From Microbacterium sp. BK668 (GTDB taxonomy: Bacteria > Actinomycetota > Actinomycetes > Actinomycetales > Microbacteriaceae): a stretch of 64,000 bases of DNA. The notes under the pieces were generated by a model. That model did no database searches. It had not been told where the DNA came from and saw only the letters and a list, made by a program, of their open reading frames with translations. Location of the stretch: assembly GCF_004362195.1 (NCBI RefSeq), contig NZ_SNWG01000001.1:1984001-2048000 (forward strand). Reading direction: 5' to 3'. Position 1 is the stretch's first letter; every line of letters begins with the position of its first letter. The position numbers and the translations under genes were made by a program. Of this stretch, positions 8,040-16,849 are shown one piece after another.

Positions 8040-9229
8040 GAGCCGTCGAGCTCCCCGCGGTCGTTCTCGGTCGCGACCTCCGGGAGGTCGCCGGAGATGC
8101 GGTCCGAGAACTCGCCGTCCGGCATCGCGACCGGAAAGCGCAGCGTTGCAGCGACGGGCGATCCGTCGATCAGCTCCGCCGTGGTGACCGCCCGCACGGT
8201 GCCGTCGGTGCGGAGCACCCGCGCGACGATCTCGTCGACGAGCGAGTACGCGCCGCTCGAGCCGGCCTCGGCCCGCTGGATGCGCCCGAACTCGTCGATG
8301 CGCCCCGCCGGCGTCGCGTTGACGTCGAAGCGCAGCTCTTCGACGGCGGCGGCGGATGCGGCGACCGCGACCTCCTCCAGCCGGGTCGTCGCGTGGCCGG
8401 CGCCGCGTCGCGTGCCGAAGAGCTCGCGCCACTCGGCGAGCTGCCGGCTCTCCCGCTCGCGCAGCACCTCCTCGGCGGCGCGGCGGAGGGCCTCCGCGTC
8501 GGCGGGCTGGCCGATGCCGGGCTCCAGGAGCAGGGGGTGGGTGTTCACCGCGCGGTACGCCGGCTCGAGCTCGGTGGCGGCCGCGAGGACGAGGGGCACA
8601 GCATCCGGTACCGCCTTGACGACCTCGTCCTGGATCGTGCGGCAGTAGCGTTCGCGCTCGATGCGCTCGCCGGTGCTGCCCTGTGCGCGCTGGCGCTCCG
8701 CCGATCCTTCCGTCGTCGTGCGCGTGAGCATGAGCGCGTGGTCGTCGGGAAGGTGGAGCGGGCGGTCGACCAGCCGGCCGTCCGGCGTCAGCTCTACCAG
8801 GCGCGCGCCGCCACCGGTGACCTCCACGATGAAGGCGCGGCGCACCGACGTCGTCGCCCGCAGGAGTCCGCCGGTGTCGAAGCGGTCGCCGACCTCGACG
8901 CGCGCTGAGACGTCGATCGCGATGCGGAACGCCTCGGTGCCGTCGGGTGAGGCGAGGAGGACGAGTCCTCGCGACTGGTGCTCCCAGAACTCGGTGTCGC
9001 CGAGCACGCCTCTGAGCCCCTCGAGAAGGGCGGCGGCGCGGCCGTGCCCGGGGTCGAGCGCCTCCAGACGGCGAGCCGCGTCGTCGATCTGATCGCGCAG
9101 CGCGATCTTGACGCGGTCGTGATCCTGGGGGAGCGGGGAGGACTCCGCGACGATCGTGACGCACGCGTCGTGGCGCTGATCCATGAGCTCGAGGATCCGG
9201 CTGGTCGAAGGGGTGTCTGAAGCGAGCAT
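8036..9229 (-). CDS. baeRF-family protein (bacterial eRF1-like)
   Basis: A 397-residue soluble protein with the layout of the bacterial homologues of archaeo-eukaryotic release factor 1: a start with many acidic and basic residues, a beta strand WEHQSRGLVLLASPDG, a middle segment FDTGGLLRATTSVRRAFIVEVTGGGARLVEL, and a C-terminal RNase-E/Pelota-like fold with TRRGAGHATTRLEEVAVAA. No GGQ tripeptide of true class I release factors is visible. These proteins are thought to act in ribosome rescue or antibiotic response, but function is largely uncharacterised. Leaderless start: TAGCGT (9236-9241) ends six bases before ATG. Confidence 0.7.
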   Translation of the reverse strand: MLASDTPSTSRILELMDQRHDACVTIVAESSPLPQDHDRVKIALRDQIDDAARRLEALDPGHGRAAALLEGLRGVLGDTEFWEHQSRGLVLLASPDGTEAFRIAIDVSARVEVGDRFDTGGLLRATTSVRRAFIVEVTGGGARLVELTPDGRLVDRPLHLPDDHALMLTRTTTEGSAERQRAQGSTGERIERERYCRTIQDEVVKAVPDAVPLVLAAATELEPAYRAVNTHPLLLEPGIGQPADAEALRRAAEEVLRERESRQLAEWRELFGTRRGAGHATTRLEEVAVAASAAAVEELRFDVNATPAGRIDEFGRIQRAEAGSSGAYSLVDEIVARVLRTDGTVRAVTTAELIDGSPVAATLRFPVAMPDGEFSDRISGDLPEVATENDRGELDGS

Positions 9230-9350
9230 GCTGCCACGCTACGAACCGCCCGAGCCGTGGATGCAGGGGGTTGCAGGGGCGGGATGATTGGACTAACCCG
9301 AAGGCGGGCGGATGGCAGAGGCCCGCCGCCGATGCCCCCGGGCCCCCGGT

Positions 9351-10148
9351 TCAGCGGCCGTAGAGCCGGCGCGACAGCTCGGTCGCCGCGTGAGCGACGT
9401 GCGCGGCGAGGGACGAGGCATCCCGATCCGCCTCGACCGGCCACGTGACGGCGATCGCCGCAGTGGGCCATTTCACGTGATCGAGCACGGCGATGCCGAT
9501 CGACTGCAGTCCGAGCGTGACCTCGCCGTCCTCGGTCGCCCAGCCCGTCGCCCGCACCTGTCGCAGCAGCTCCCGGAGGTCGCCCGGTGTCCGCGGGCCG
9601 CGGCCGGTCCGGTCCGCGAACGCCGAGGCGTCGGGGAACAGCGCCCGGACCTGCTCGCGGGGGAGGACCGCGAGCATCGCCCGGCCCGACGCCGTCAGGT
9701 GGGCCGGGAGGCGCACGCCGACGTCCGTCACGAGGGCGGGCCGCCGCGGCGCGCGCTCCTCGACGATGTAGACGACGTCGCGCCCGCTCATGACGGCGAG
9801 GTGCGCGCTCTCGCCGGCGCGGTCGGCGAGCTCGGCGAGGAGGGGGCGTCCGAGTCGCGCAAGCGGCGCCTGCCGCGCGTAGCCGCCGGCGAGCTCGAAC
9901 GCGGCGACGCCGAGTCCCCAGCGGCGCTCGGCGGGGACGTGCACGACGAACCCGTGACCCTCCAGCGCGGCGAGGAGGTGGTACACGGTGGAGCGGGGGA
10001 TGCCGAGGTGCGTCGCGATCGTGCGGGCAGCCACAGGGCCCCGCTGGCGCCCGAGGAACGTCAGGATCCGCAGGGTCTGATCCGCGGCGGGCACCTGCGG
10101 GCGGGGCGGTGCCGTGTCCGCGGCGTGCGGCGCTGGATCGTCTGGCAT
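9351..10148 (-). CDS. IclR-family regulator of histidine utilisation
   Basis: A 265-residue IclR-type protein. The winged helix covers roughly residues 20-80 (QTLRILTFLGRQRGPVAARTIA, then GIPRSTVYHLLAALEGHGFV), followed by the effector-binding domain with HLTASGRAMLAVLP and a terminal IGIAVLD. The ATG at 10148 is selected because starting further upstream would cross the palindrome at 10155-10178. It is transcribed away from hutH, so it probably senses a histidine-pathway intermediate such as urocanate and controls the hut genes. Whether it is activator or repressor cannot be told. Confidence 0.85.
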   Translation of the reverse strand: MPDDPAPHAADTAPPRPQVPAADQTLRILTFLGRQRGPVAARTIATHLGIPRSTVYHLLAALEGHGFVVHVPAERRWGLGVAAFELAGGYARQAPLARLGRPLLAELADRAGESAHLAVMSGRDVVYIVEERAPRRPALVTDVGVRLPAHLTASGRAMLAVLPREQVRALFPDASAFADRTGRGPRTPGDLRELLRQVRATGWATEDGEVTLGLQSIGIAVLDHVKWPTAAIAVTWPVEADRDASSLAAHVAHAATELSRRLYGR

Positions 10149-10154
10149 GACAGA

Positions 10155-10178
10155 CACAGGATGCCACGGCACCCTGTG
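10155..10178. promoter_or_regulatory. Putative IclR operator between iclR and hutH
   Basis: Arms CACAGGATGCC and GGCACCCTGTG flank a two-base centre AC and match at 10 of 11 positions. The 24-base near-palindrome starts six bases upstream of the IclR ATG and 32 bases upstream of hutH, where it could control both divergent genes. Confidence 0.65.
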
Positions 10179-10209
10179 CGACGCGAGCGGCGCGGTGTGG
10201 AATCGACGC

Positions 10210-11817
10210 ATGACCACCGTCACCCCCGCCCTCGAGGTCGTCACAGTCGGCGCGGAGCCGCTGCGCCGCGCCGACGTCGTCGCGGTCGCGCGCCGCGGCG
10301 CTCGCGTCGAGATCGCCCCCGCCGCTCTCGCCCGCGTCGCCGAGACCCGCGCGCTCGTGGAGGGACTGGCCGGCGACCCCGACCCGCACTACGGCATCTC
10401 GACGGGGTTCGGCGCCCTCGCGACGACCTTCATCGCCCCCGAGCGCCGGCGGCAGTTGCAGGCGTCGCTCATCCGTTCGCACGCGGCCGGGACGGGTGCG
10501 GAGGTCGAGAGCGAGGTCGTGCGCGCGCTGCACCTCCTGCGCCTGCAGGCGCTGGCGTCGGGGCGCACGGGCGTGCGCCCCGTCGTCGTCGAGACCTACG
10601 CCGCGATGCTCAATGCCGGCATCACGCCGATCGTGCGCGAGTACGGCTCGCTCGGCTGCTCGGGCGACCTCGCGCCGCTGTCCCACGTCGCGCTCGCCGC
10701 GATGGGCGAGGGGGAGGTCCGTGTCAGCGACTCCCGGTCGTCGAGCGAGCGCAGCGAGACGAAACGCGCCGCCGCGGAGGCGCTGGCCGAGGCATCCATC
10801 CCGCCCCTCGAGCTGCGCGAGAAGGAGGGTCTCGCACTCATCAACGGCACCGACGGGATGCTCGGGATGCTGCTGCTCGCCCTCGACGACCTGCGCGTGC
10901 TGCTCGACACCGCCGACGTGGCCGCGGCGATGTCGGTCGAGGCGCTTCTCGGCACGGATGCGGTGTTCGCCGCCGACCTCATGGCGCTGCGTCCGCAGAT
11001 CGGCCAGGCGACCTCGGCCGCGCACCTGCGCGACCTGCTCGCCGGGTCGGCCATCATGGCGTCGCACCGCGATCCGGCGGTCTGCACGCGCGTGCAGGAC
11101 GCCTACTCGCTGCGCTGCTCCCCGCAGGTGCACGGAGCCGCCCGCGACACGGCGTCGCACGCGGCGCTCGTCGCCGAGCGGGAGCTCGCGGCATCCGTCG
11201 ACAATCCCGTCATCACCGACGACGGCCGCGTCGAGTCCAACGGCAACTTCCATGGGGCGCCGGTCGCCTACGTGCTCGACTTCCTCGCGATCGCCGTGGC
11301 CGACGTCGCCTCGATCTCGGAGCGCCGGACCGACCGCGCCCTCGACGTCGCGCGCAGTCAGGGGCTGCCGCCGTTCCTCGCCGATGAGGCCGGCGTCGAC
11401 TCCGGGCTCATGATCGCGCAGTACGCCGCGGCGGGGATCGTGTCCGAGCTCAAGCGGCTCGCGGTGCCGGCATCCGTGGACTCCATCCCGTCGTCGGCGA
11501 TGCAGGAGGACCACGTCTCGATGGGGTGGGCCGCCGCCCGCAAGCTCCGCCGCTCCATCGACGGGCTCGCCCGCGTGCTGGCGATCGAGATCCTGACGGC
11601 CGCCCGGGCGCTCGACCTGCGGGCGCCGCTGCAGCCTGCCGCCGCGACCCGCGCCGCGCGCGATGTCGTGCGCTCCGTCGCGGCGGGCCCGGGCCGCGAC
11701 CGCTTCGTCTCGCCCGACCTCGAGGCCGTGACGGAGCTCGTCCTGTCGGGCGCGATCGCCGAGGCCGCGCTCGGCAGATCTGAGGAGAACGGCAGGACTG
11801 AGGATGCCTCGCGCTGA
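10210..11817 (+). CDS. hutH: Histidine ammonia-lyase
   Basis: A 535-residue enzyme that deaminates histidine to urocanate, first step of the Hut pathway. Family landmarks run in order: YGISTGFG near residue 60, the prosthetic-group loop [14 protein letters not shown] with Cys150-Ser151-Gly152, [12 protein letters not shown], and [16 protein letters not shown] near the end. The MIO cofactor normally forms from Ala-Ser-Gly; here the first residue is Cys, which is seen in some homologues and should still cyclise. Residues about 176-186 ([11 protein letters not shown]) are encoded by a dispersed repeat also present in hutI. The start at 10210 is preceded by TGGAAT ending six bases before it, with no RBS. 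Confidence 0.95.
   Translation: MTTVTPALEVVTVGAEPLRRADVVAVARRGARVEIAPAALARVAETRALVEGLAGDPDPHYGISTGFGALATTFIAPERRRQLQASLIRSHAAGTGAEVESEVVRALHLLRLQALASGRTGVRPVVVETYAAMLNAGITPIVREYGSLGCSGDLAPLSHVALAAMGEGEVRVSDSRSSSERSETKRAAAEALAEASIPPLELREKEGLALINGTDGMLGMLLLALDDLRVLLDTADVAAAMSVEALLGTDAVFAADLMALRPQIGQATSAAHLRDLLAGSAIMASHRDPAVCTRVQDAYSLRCSPQVHGAARDTASHAALVAERELAASVDNPVITDDGRVESNGNFHGAPVAYVLDFLAIAVADVASISERRTDRALDVARSQGLPPFLADEAGVDSGLMIAQYAAAGIVSELKRLAVPASVDSIPSSAMQEDHVSMGWAAARKLRRSIDGLARVLAIEILTAARALDLRAPLQPAAATRAARDVVRSVAAGPGRDRFVSPDLEAVTELVLSGAIAEAALGRSEENGRTEDASR
10735..10767 (+). repeat. Dispersed 33-bp repeat inside hutH
   Basis: A copy of the element beginning CGGTCGTCGAGCGAGCG and ending GAGACGAAACGC. 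It matches the hutI copies at 13875-13907 and 13926-13958 except for one to three bases. It is read in frame as [12 protein letters not shown], so it adds a polar, surface-like loop without disrupting the enzyme. Confidence 0.85.
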
Positions 11818-11852
11818 TCCCTCCTCCAAAGTGCAGATCTCCTCTCCTGTGA

Positions 11853-11888
11853 CGACCCCGGCGACCCTTCCGACCCCGGCGACCCTTC
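11853..11888 (+). repeat. Tandem 18-bp repeat before hutU
   Basis: Two exact copies of an 18-base unit CGACCCCGGCGACCCTTC (11853-11870 and 11871-11888), followed by a partial third (CGACCC). It fills most of the 103-base hutH-hutU spacer. No promoter is evident in it. Confidence 0.8.
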
Positions 11889-11920
11889 CGACCCACGACC
11901 GCCACGACGAAAGGCATGTC

Positions 11921-13591
11921 ATGACCGATGTCACCACGGCCCGAGGCGTCCGCGCCCCCCGCGGATCGGAGCGGACGGCGAAGAGCTGGGGCGCCGAGGC
12001 AGCCAAGCGGATGCTGATGAACAACCTCGATCCCGAGGTGGCCGAGCACCCGGAGGATCTCGTCGTGTACGGCGGCACGGGCAGGGCGGCGCGGTCGTGG
12101 GAGGCGTTCGACGCCATCGTGCGCACCCTGGACGAGCTCGAGCCGGATGAGACGCTGCTCGTGCAGTCCGGCAAGCCCGTGGGAGTGTTCCGCACCCACG
12201 AGTGGGCCCCGCGCGTGCTGATCGCCAACTCCAACCTCGTCGGCGACTGGGCGACGTGGCCGGAGTTCCGCCGCCTGGAGCAGCTCGGTCTCACGATGTA
12301 CGGCCAGATGACGGCGGGGTCGTGGATCTACATCGGGACGCAGGGCATCCTTCAGGGCACCTACGAGACGTTCGCGGCGGTCGCGCGCTCGCTCGGGCGG
12401 GAGTCGCTCGCGGGGACCTTGACCCTGACGGGCGGATGCGGCGGCATGGGCGGCGCGCAGCCCCTTGCGGTCACCCTCAACGGCGGCGCCGTGCTCATCG
12501 TCGACGTCGACGAGTCGCGCCTGGCCCGCCGCGTGGAGCACGGCTACCTCGACGAGTACACCACCGACCTCGACACCGCCATCGCCCGCGTCACGGCGGC
12601 CCGCGCCGCGGGCGAGGCGCTCTCGGTCGGCTTCGTCGGCAACGCCGCGGAGGTCTTCCCGGATCTCCTGCTGCGCCACCGGGCCGGCGACCTCGCGATC
12701 GACGTCGTGACAGACCAGACGAGCGCGCACGATCCGCTGGCCTACCTCCCGGTCGGCATCCGGTTCGAGGCCTGGCGGGCCGAGGCATCCCGTGATCCCG
12801 AGGGCTTCACCGCCCGGGCGCGGGGGAGCATGGCCAAGCACGTGGCGGCGATGGTCGGCTTCCAGGATGCCGGAGCCGCCGTCTTCGACTACGGCAACTC
12901 GATACGGGCCGAGGCGAAGCTCGGCGGGTTCGAGCGGGCCTTCGACTTCCCCGGCTTCGTGCCGGCCTACATCCGGCCCCAGTTCGCCGAGGGGCGCGGA
13001 CCCTTCCGCTGGGTGGCGCTGTCGGGAGACCCCGAGGACATCCGCAAGACCGACCGCGCCGTCATGGAGCTCTTCCCGGATAACGCGGGGCTCGTCCGGT
13101 GGCTCGAGAAGGCAGGCGACGCTGTGCACTTCGAGGGGCTCCCGGCCCGTATCTGCTGGCTGGGCTACAAGGAGCGGCACCTCGCGGGCCTGAAGTTCAA
13201 CGAGATGGTCGCCTCGGGCGAGCTGTCCGGCCCGATCGTGATCGGCCGGGACCACCTCGATGCCGGATCGGTCGCCTCGCCCTACCGCGAGACCGAGGCG
13301 ATGGCCGACGGCTCGGACGCCATCGCCGACTGGCCGCTGCTGAATGCCCTCCTCAACACGGCCTCGGGCGCGTCGTGGGTCTCGATCCACCACGGCGGCG
13401 GGGTGGGCATCGGGCGCTCGATCCACGCCGGCCAGGTGACCGTCGCCGACGGCACGGACCTCGCGGCGCAGAAGCTCGAGCGGGTCCTGACGAACGACCC
13501 CGGCACGGGCGTCATGCGCCATGTCGACGCCGGATACGAGCGGGCGCGCGAGGTCGCCGCCGAGCGCGGCCTCAAGGTGCCGATGCTGTGA
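11921..13591 (+). CDS. hutU: Urocanate hydratase
   Basis: A 556-residue NAD-dependent urocanase that converts urocanate to imidazolonepropionate. The NAD-binding glycine-rich stretch [21 protein letters not shown], the conserved [19 protein letters not shown] near the start and [22 protein letters not shown] near the end are all present, and the length is that of the family. The ATG at 11921 with GAAAGG upstream gives the usual N-terminus; a frame reaching 11804 only adds the tandem repeat. Unlike its neighbours hutH, hutI and hutG it has no inserted repeat. Confidence 0.96.
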   Translation: MTDVTTARGVRAPRGSERTAKSWGAEAAKRMLMNNLDPEVAEHPEDLVVYGGTGRAARSWEAFDAIVRTLDELEPDETLLVQSGKPVGVFRTHEWAPRVLIANSNLVGDWATWPEFRRLEQLGLTMYGQMTAGSWIYIGTQGILQGTYETFAAVARSLGRESLAGTLTLTGGCGGMGGAQPLAVTLNGGAVLIVDVDESRLARRVEHGYLDEYTTDLDTAIARVTAARAAGEALSVGFVGNAAEVFPDLLLRHRAGDLAIDVVTDQTSAHDPLAYLPVGIRFEAWRAEASRDPEGFTARARGSMAKHVAAMVGFQDAGAAVFDYGNSIRAEAKLGGFERAFDFPGFVPAYIRPQFAEGRGPFRWVALSGDPEDIRKTDRAVMELFPDNAGLVRWLEKAGDAVHFEGLPARICWLGYKERHLAGLKFNEMVASGELSGPIVIGRDHLDAGSVASPYRETEAMADGSDAIADWPLLNALLNTASGASWVSIHHGGGVGIGRSIHAGQVTVADGTDLAAQKLERVLTNDPGTGVMRHVDAGYERAREVAAERGLKVPML

Positions 13592-13598
13592 CTGCTCT

Positions 13599-13659
13599 GC
13601 GCGAGACTTCACGCCGGGTCCGGCGCGGCGTGCCGCGGCCCGTTCGTGACCTCTCGCGC
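13599..13659. repeat. Imperfect inverted repeat in hutU-hutI spacer
   Basis: Arms GCGCGAGACTTCACG (13599-13613) and CGTGACCTCTCGCGC (13645-13659) match at 13 of 15 positions with a 31-base loop. It fills the 85-base spacer and could be an RNA hairpin that trims or attenuates hutI expression, or a small dispersed repeat. Confidence 0.55.
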
Positions 13660-13676
13660 GGGGGAGAGGGGATGCC

Positions 13677-15008
13677 GTGAGCACGACGCTCATCACGAAC
13701 ATCGGCGAGCTGACGACCAATGTCGCCGTCGCGGGCGATCCGTGCGGAACGATGACGGATGCCGCGGTCCTGATCGAGGGCGGGCGCATCGCGTGGGTGG
13801 GCGCGGCAGCGGAGGCGCAGCGCGTTTCGTCTCGTCGCTTCGCTCCTCGCTCAACGACCGGTGACGGGGCTTCCCGGTCGTTGAGCGAGCGGAGCGAGAC
13901 GAAACGCCCCGGTGATGAGGCTTTCCGGTCGTTGAGCGAGCCGAGCGAGACGAATCGCCCCGGGCCTTCCCATGACCTCGAAGTCGTCGACGCCGGCGGC
14001 CGGGCGGTCATCCCGGGGTTCGTCGACAGCCACACGCACCTCGTGTTCGGCGGCGAACGTGCCGACGAGTTCGCGGCGCGTATGAGCGGGGAGTCCTATG
14101 CCGCGGGAGGCATACGCCGGACGGTCGCCGCGACTCGCGCCGCCGGCGACGACGAACTGCGCCGCCGCCTCGCGGGGTTCGTGGCCGAGCTGCACCGCCA
14201 GGGCACGACGACCTTCGAGGTCAAGACCGGGTACGGGTTGACCGTGCACGACGAGGCGCGCCTCGCGCGGCTCGCGGCCGAGGTCACGCCGGAGGTCACG
14301 TTCCTCGGCGCGCACGTCGTTCCGGGCGAGTTCGCGCAGGCCCGCGACGAGTACGTCGATCTCGTCTGCGGACACATGCTCGCGGCCTGCGCGCCGCACA
14401 GCCGCTGGATCGACGTCTTCTGCGAGCGAGGAGCCTTCACCCCGGACGAGTCGCGGCGAGTCCTCGCCGCCGGCATCGCGCACGGGCTGCTGCCGAGGGT
14501 GCACGGCAACCAGCTCGGTCGCGGGGAGGGCGTGCGCATCGCGGTGGAGCTGGGTGCGGCATCCGTCGATCACTGCACCTATCTGGACGACGAGGATGTC
14601 GCGGCGCTCGCCGGGTCGGACACCGTCGCGACGCTGCTGCCCGGCGTCGAGTTCTCCACGCGGCAGCCGTACCCCGACGCGCGCCGTCTGCTCGACGCGG
14701 GTGTCACCGTCGCCCTCGCCAGCGACTGCAATCCGGGCTCGAGCTTCACGAGTTCGATGCCCCTCATGATCGCGCTCGCCGTGCGGGAGATGGGCATGAC
14801 GCCGGCCGAGGCGGTGTGGGCGGCGACCGCCGGCGGAGCCCGGGCGCTCCGCCGCGACGACATCGGCGCGGTCGCCGCCGGCCTCCGAGCCGACCTCGTG
14901 CTGCTCGACGCCCCGACCCGGGTACACCTCGCCTACCGCCCGGGTGTGCCCCTCGTCTCCGCCGTCTGGAAGGACGGCGCGCGGCTCCCGGCCGGCCCCC
15001 GTCCGTGA
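13677..15008 (+). CDS. hutI: Imidazolonepropionase with repeat-derived insertion
   Basis: A 443-residue amidohydrolase, third step of histidine breakdown. Metal and substrate residues are visible in [51 protein letters not shown] and [11 protein letters not shown]. The usual length is near 400; the excess lies at about residues 49-95, between the N-terminal beta domain and the first metal motif, where three copies of a dispersed repeat are read in frame ([13 protein letters not shown] and similar). The GTG start has GGGGAGAGGGG upstream. All catalytic motifs are intact, so the enzyme is probably functional with a long surface loop. Confidence 0.94.
   Translation: MSTTLITNIGELTTNVAVAGDPCGTMTDAAVLIEGGRIAWVGAAAEAQRVSSRRFAPRSTTGDGASRSLSERSETKRPGDEAFRSLSEPSETNRPGPSHDLEVVDAGGRAVIPGFVDSHTHLVFGGERADEFAARMSGESYAAGGIRRTVAATRAAGDDELRRRLAGFVAELHRQGTTTFEVKTGYGLTVHDEARLARLAAEVTPEVTFLGAHVVPGEFAQARDEYVDLVCGHMLAACAPHSRWIDVFCERGAFTPDESRRVLAAGIAHGLLPRVHGNQLGRGEGVRIAVELGAASVDHCTYLDDEDVAALAGSDTVATLLPGVEFSTRQPYPDARRLLDAGVTVALASDCNPGSSFTSSMPLMIALAVREMGMTPAEAVWAATAGGARALRRDDIGAVAAGLRADLVLLDAPTRVHLAYRPGVPLVSAVWKDGARLPAGPRP
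13822..13959 (+). repeat. Three dispersed-repeat copies inside hutI
   Basis: Copy 1 (13822-13860) is inverted and somewhat longer; copies 2 (13875-13907) and 3 (13926-13958) are direct and lie in a tandem 51-bp unit starting at 13858 and 13909. The unit is 17 codons, so duplication keeps the frame. Encoded peptides are [12 protein letters not shown] and [12 protein letters not shown]. Confidence 0.88.
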
Positions 15009-15051
15009 GGCCGATGCGGCAGCAGACGTGAGCCGCAGAAGGAGGTCTGGC

Positions 15052-15522
15052 TCAGCGCGGGGTGTCGAGGGTCCAGGACTCCGGATCGACGGCGGTCGCG
15101 ACCTCCCAGTCGTCCTCGTCCCACACGAAGGTCGCGACGGCGCAGGTCGGCATGTGGCCGATGCCGCCGTCCGAGAGCTGACCGGCCAGGACCGTCATGC
15201 CGGGGTCGTGGGCGACGACGACGACCGAGCCGACACCGCGCTCGGCTCCCGCGCGCAGGAGGAGCGACGCCGGCGCGCCGTACAGCCGCTCCTGCCGCTC
15301 GACGGGAACGCCGAGCGCCTGGCCGAAGAAGCCGGCCGTCGTCGATGCGCGCAGCGCCGTGCTCGACAGGATCGCGTCGGCGCGGAAGCCCGTCCCGGCG
15401 AGCCGCGCGGCCATGCGGGGCGCATCGCGCAGTCCCCGGTCGTTGAGCGGCCGGTCGTGGTCGTCGAGCGAGGCATCGCCCCAGTCCGATTTGGCGTGGC
15501 GCACGAGCACGAGCCTCGTCAT
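15052..15522 (-). CDS. SixA-type phosphohistidine phosphatase
   Basis: A 156-residue member of the histidine-phosphatase superfamily, short SixA branch. The catalytic LVRHAKSDW is at residues 5-13, followed by DHDRPLNDRGLRDA, ILSSTALRA and the second catalytic histidine in VVAHDPGM near residue 105. Such proteins remove phosphate from phospho-histidine or small molecules. Its ATG overlaps the hutG stop by four bases, so it is translated with hutG, although a role in histidine degradation is not established. Confidence 0.85.
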   Translation of the reverse strand: MTRLVLVRHAKSDWGDASLDDHDRPLNDRGLRDAPRMAARLAGTGFRADAILSSTALRASTTAGFFGQALGVPVERQERLYGAPASLLLRAGAERGVGSVVVVAHDPGMTVLAGQLSDGGIGHMPTCAVATFVWDEDDWEVATAVDPESWTLDTPR

Positions 15523-16493
15523 CGCGGAATCCTTCCTGCCAGGAGCTCCAGCACGCACAGCGCGGCGAGGCGCACAGTCCGCCCGTCGGGGGCATCGGCC
15601 GTCGCATCGACCTCGGCGATGTCGGCGCTGCGGAGGCGGGGATCGGATGCCGCGTGCCGCACAAGCGCGCGAAGCTCCCACGCCGCGAGACCGCCGGGCA
15701 CCGAGGCCGGGCAGCCCGGCGCGACGGAGCGGTCGCACACGTCGACGTCGATGTCGAGGTGGATGCCGCCACCGCCCGCGCCCGCGTCGGCCACCGCGCC
15801 CGCGCTGGCCACACCGCCCGCGCCCGCGCCGGCCACCGCGCCCCCGCCCGCTACCGCGCCCCCGCCGGCCACCTCGAGGGCCTCCTGCATGACGTCGGCG
15901 ATCCCCCGGCGACGCACGTCGTCGAGCGGGATCACGGTGATCCCGTACTCCTCGGCGCGCCGCGCGTAGGCGACCGAGTTGGCGAAGTCGGCGATGCCGA
16001 TCTGCACGATCCGACGGCCGTCCAGCCCGTCGGCGACGAGTCTGCGCACGGGGGAGCCGTTGGAGACGCCGTCCCGGAGGTCGAGGTGGGCATCCAGCGT
16101 GATGAGCCCGTCGGCGCGCATCCCCTGTGCGACCGAGTACGTGAGGGAGTTGTCCCCGCCGATCGCGACGACGAGCCCCGCACGCGCGGCGAGCTCCGCG
16201 ACCCTCGAGCGCACCCGCGCCTCGCCTTCCGGCCCGTCGGGATCCTCGACGTCACCCGCGTCGACGATCCGCATCGCCTCGGCGAGGTCGATCGCGGGCG
16301 GCCCCACGAGGGTCGGGCTGTAGCGCGCCAGCGCGTCCCGTACGGCGCCGGGAGTCGCGTTGGCGCCGGTCGGGGAGAGCGACGTCCGCCAGGCGGGGAT
16401 GCCGACGATCGCGGCATCCACCTCGCCCTCCGTCTCGTCGAACGACGGCCATCCGCCCGCGCGGGGCCAGAGCGGATCGTGTGGGAGCGCCAT
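15519..16493 (-). CDS. hutG: Formimidoylglutamase-like ureohydrolase
   Basis: A 324-residue arginase-superfamily enzyme, likely hydrolysing formimidoylglutamate to glutamate and formamide. Mn motifs are visible as DAHLDLRD and DIDVDVCDRSVAPGCPASVPGG. The first motif reads GGDNSLTY where most family members have GGDHS or GGEHS, so one metal-ligand His is replaced by Asn. Residues about 208-243, just before the third motif, form a Gly/Ala/Val tract absent from typical relatives. The ATG shares one base with the stop of the upstream gene (TGATG). It faces hutHUI across the 15.0 kb junction. Identity as HutG rests on the superfamily plus location. Confidence 0.82.
   Translation of the reverse strand: MALPHDPLWPRAGGWPSFDETEGEVDAAIVGIPAWRTSLSPTGANATPGAVRDALARYSPTLVGPPAIDLAEAMRIVDAGDVEDPDGPEGEARVRSRVAELAARAGLVVAIGGDNSLTYSVAQGMRADGLITLDAHLDLRDGVSNGSPVRRLVADGLDGRRIVQIGIADFANSVAYARRAEEYGITVIPLDDVRRRGIADVMQEALEVAGGGAVAGGGAVAGAGAGGVASAGAVADAGAGGGGIHLDIDVDVCDRSVAPGCPASVPGGLAAWELRALVRHAASDPRLRSADIAEVDATADAPDGRTVRLAALCVLELLAGRIPR
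15766..15871. repeat. GC-rich imperfect repeat tract in hutG
   Basis: About 106 bases of degenerate GCC/CCG-rich units (GCCACCGCGCCCGCG and variants) coding for a Gly/Ala/Val-rich loop on the minus strand. The short-unit pattern looks like replication slippage expansion. Confidence 0.7.
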
Positions 16494-16840
16494 CAGATCG
16501 ACACGTACACCCAGGCGTCGCGACCGCTGGCCAGCGCGACCGATTCGCGGACGTAGAGCGACACCTCGTACTCGTCGGCGGCGTCGAGCTCGTCGGCCGT
16601 CAGCCACATCGCCTTTCCGACGACCTTGTCGTGCCGGTTGCCGGTCGCGCGCACCACGGGATGAACCGCGAGACCCGACAGGTCGACGACGCGGTAGTCC
16701 TCGATCTCGGCGTAGTCGACCGTGTAGCCGGGCAGCACATCGTCCTCTCCGGCGATGATCCGCCCGAAGATGTCGAGCTGGACCTGCGGATCGTGCAGCG
16801 TGCCGTAACTGAAGAGCAGCTGGTCGGCGGGCTCGGGCAT
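16493..16840 (-). CDS. Gamma-glutamylcyclotransferase-like (AIG2) protein
   Basis: A 115-residue GGCT/AIG2-fold protein: the substrate-loop FSYGTLHDPQVQ is at residues 10-21, the catalytic-type acidic region at WLTADELDAADEYEVSLYVRE. It may open or cyclise gamma-glutamyl compounds. It is first in the run that includes hutG and sixA. Leaderless start: TAATCT (16847-16852) ends six bases before ATG. The precise substrate is unknown. Confidence 0.82.
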   Translation of the reverse strand: MPEPADQLLFSYGTLHDPQVQLDIFGRIIAGEDDVLPGYTVDYAEIEDYRVVDLSGLAVHPVVRATGNRHDKVVGKAMWLTADELDAADEYEVSLYVRESVALASGRDAWVYVSI

Positions 16841-16849
16841 GCGGCCAGA

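Noticed and set aside
8794..12294. 1166-residue minus-strand frame across hutH and hutU
   Set aside because: Low-complexity Arg/Ala-rich shadow; plus-strand hut genes are unmistakable.
13822..13959. Repeats in hutI as a CRISPR array
   Set aside because: Only two direct copies and one inverted, inside a coding frame, without unique spacers or cas genes.
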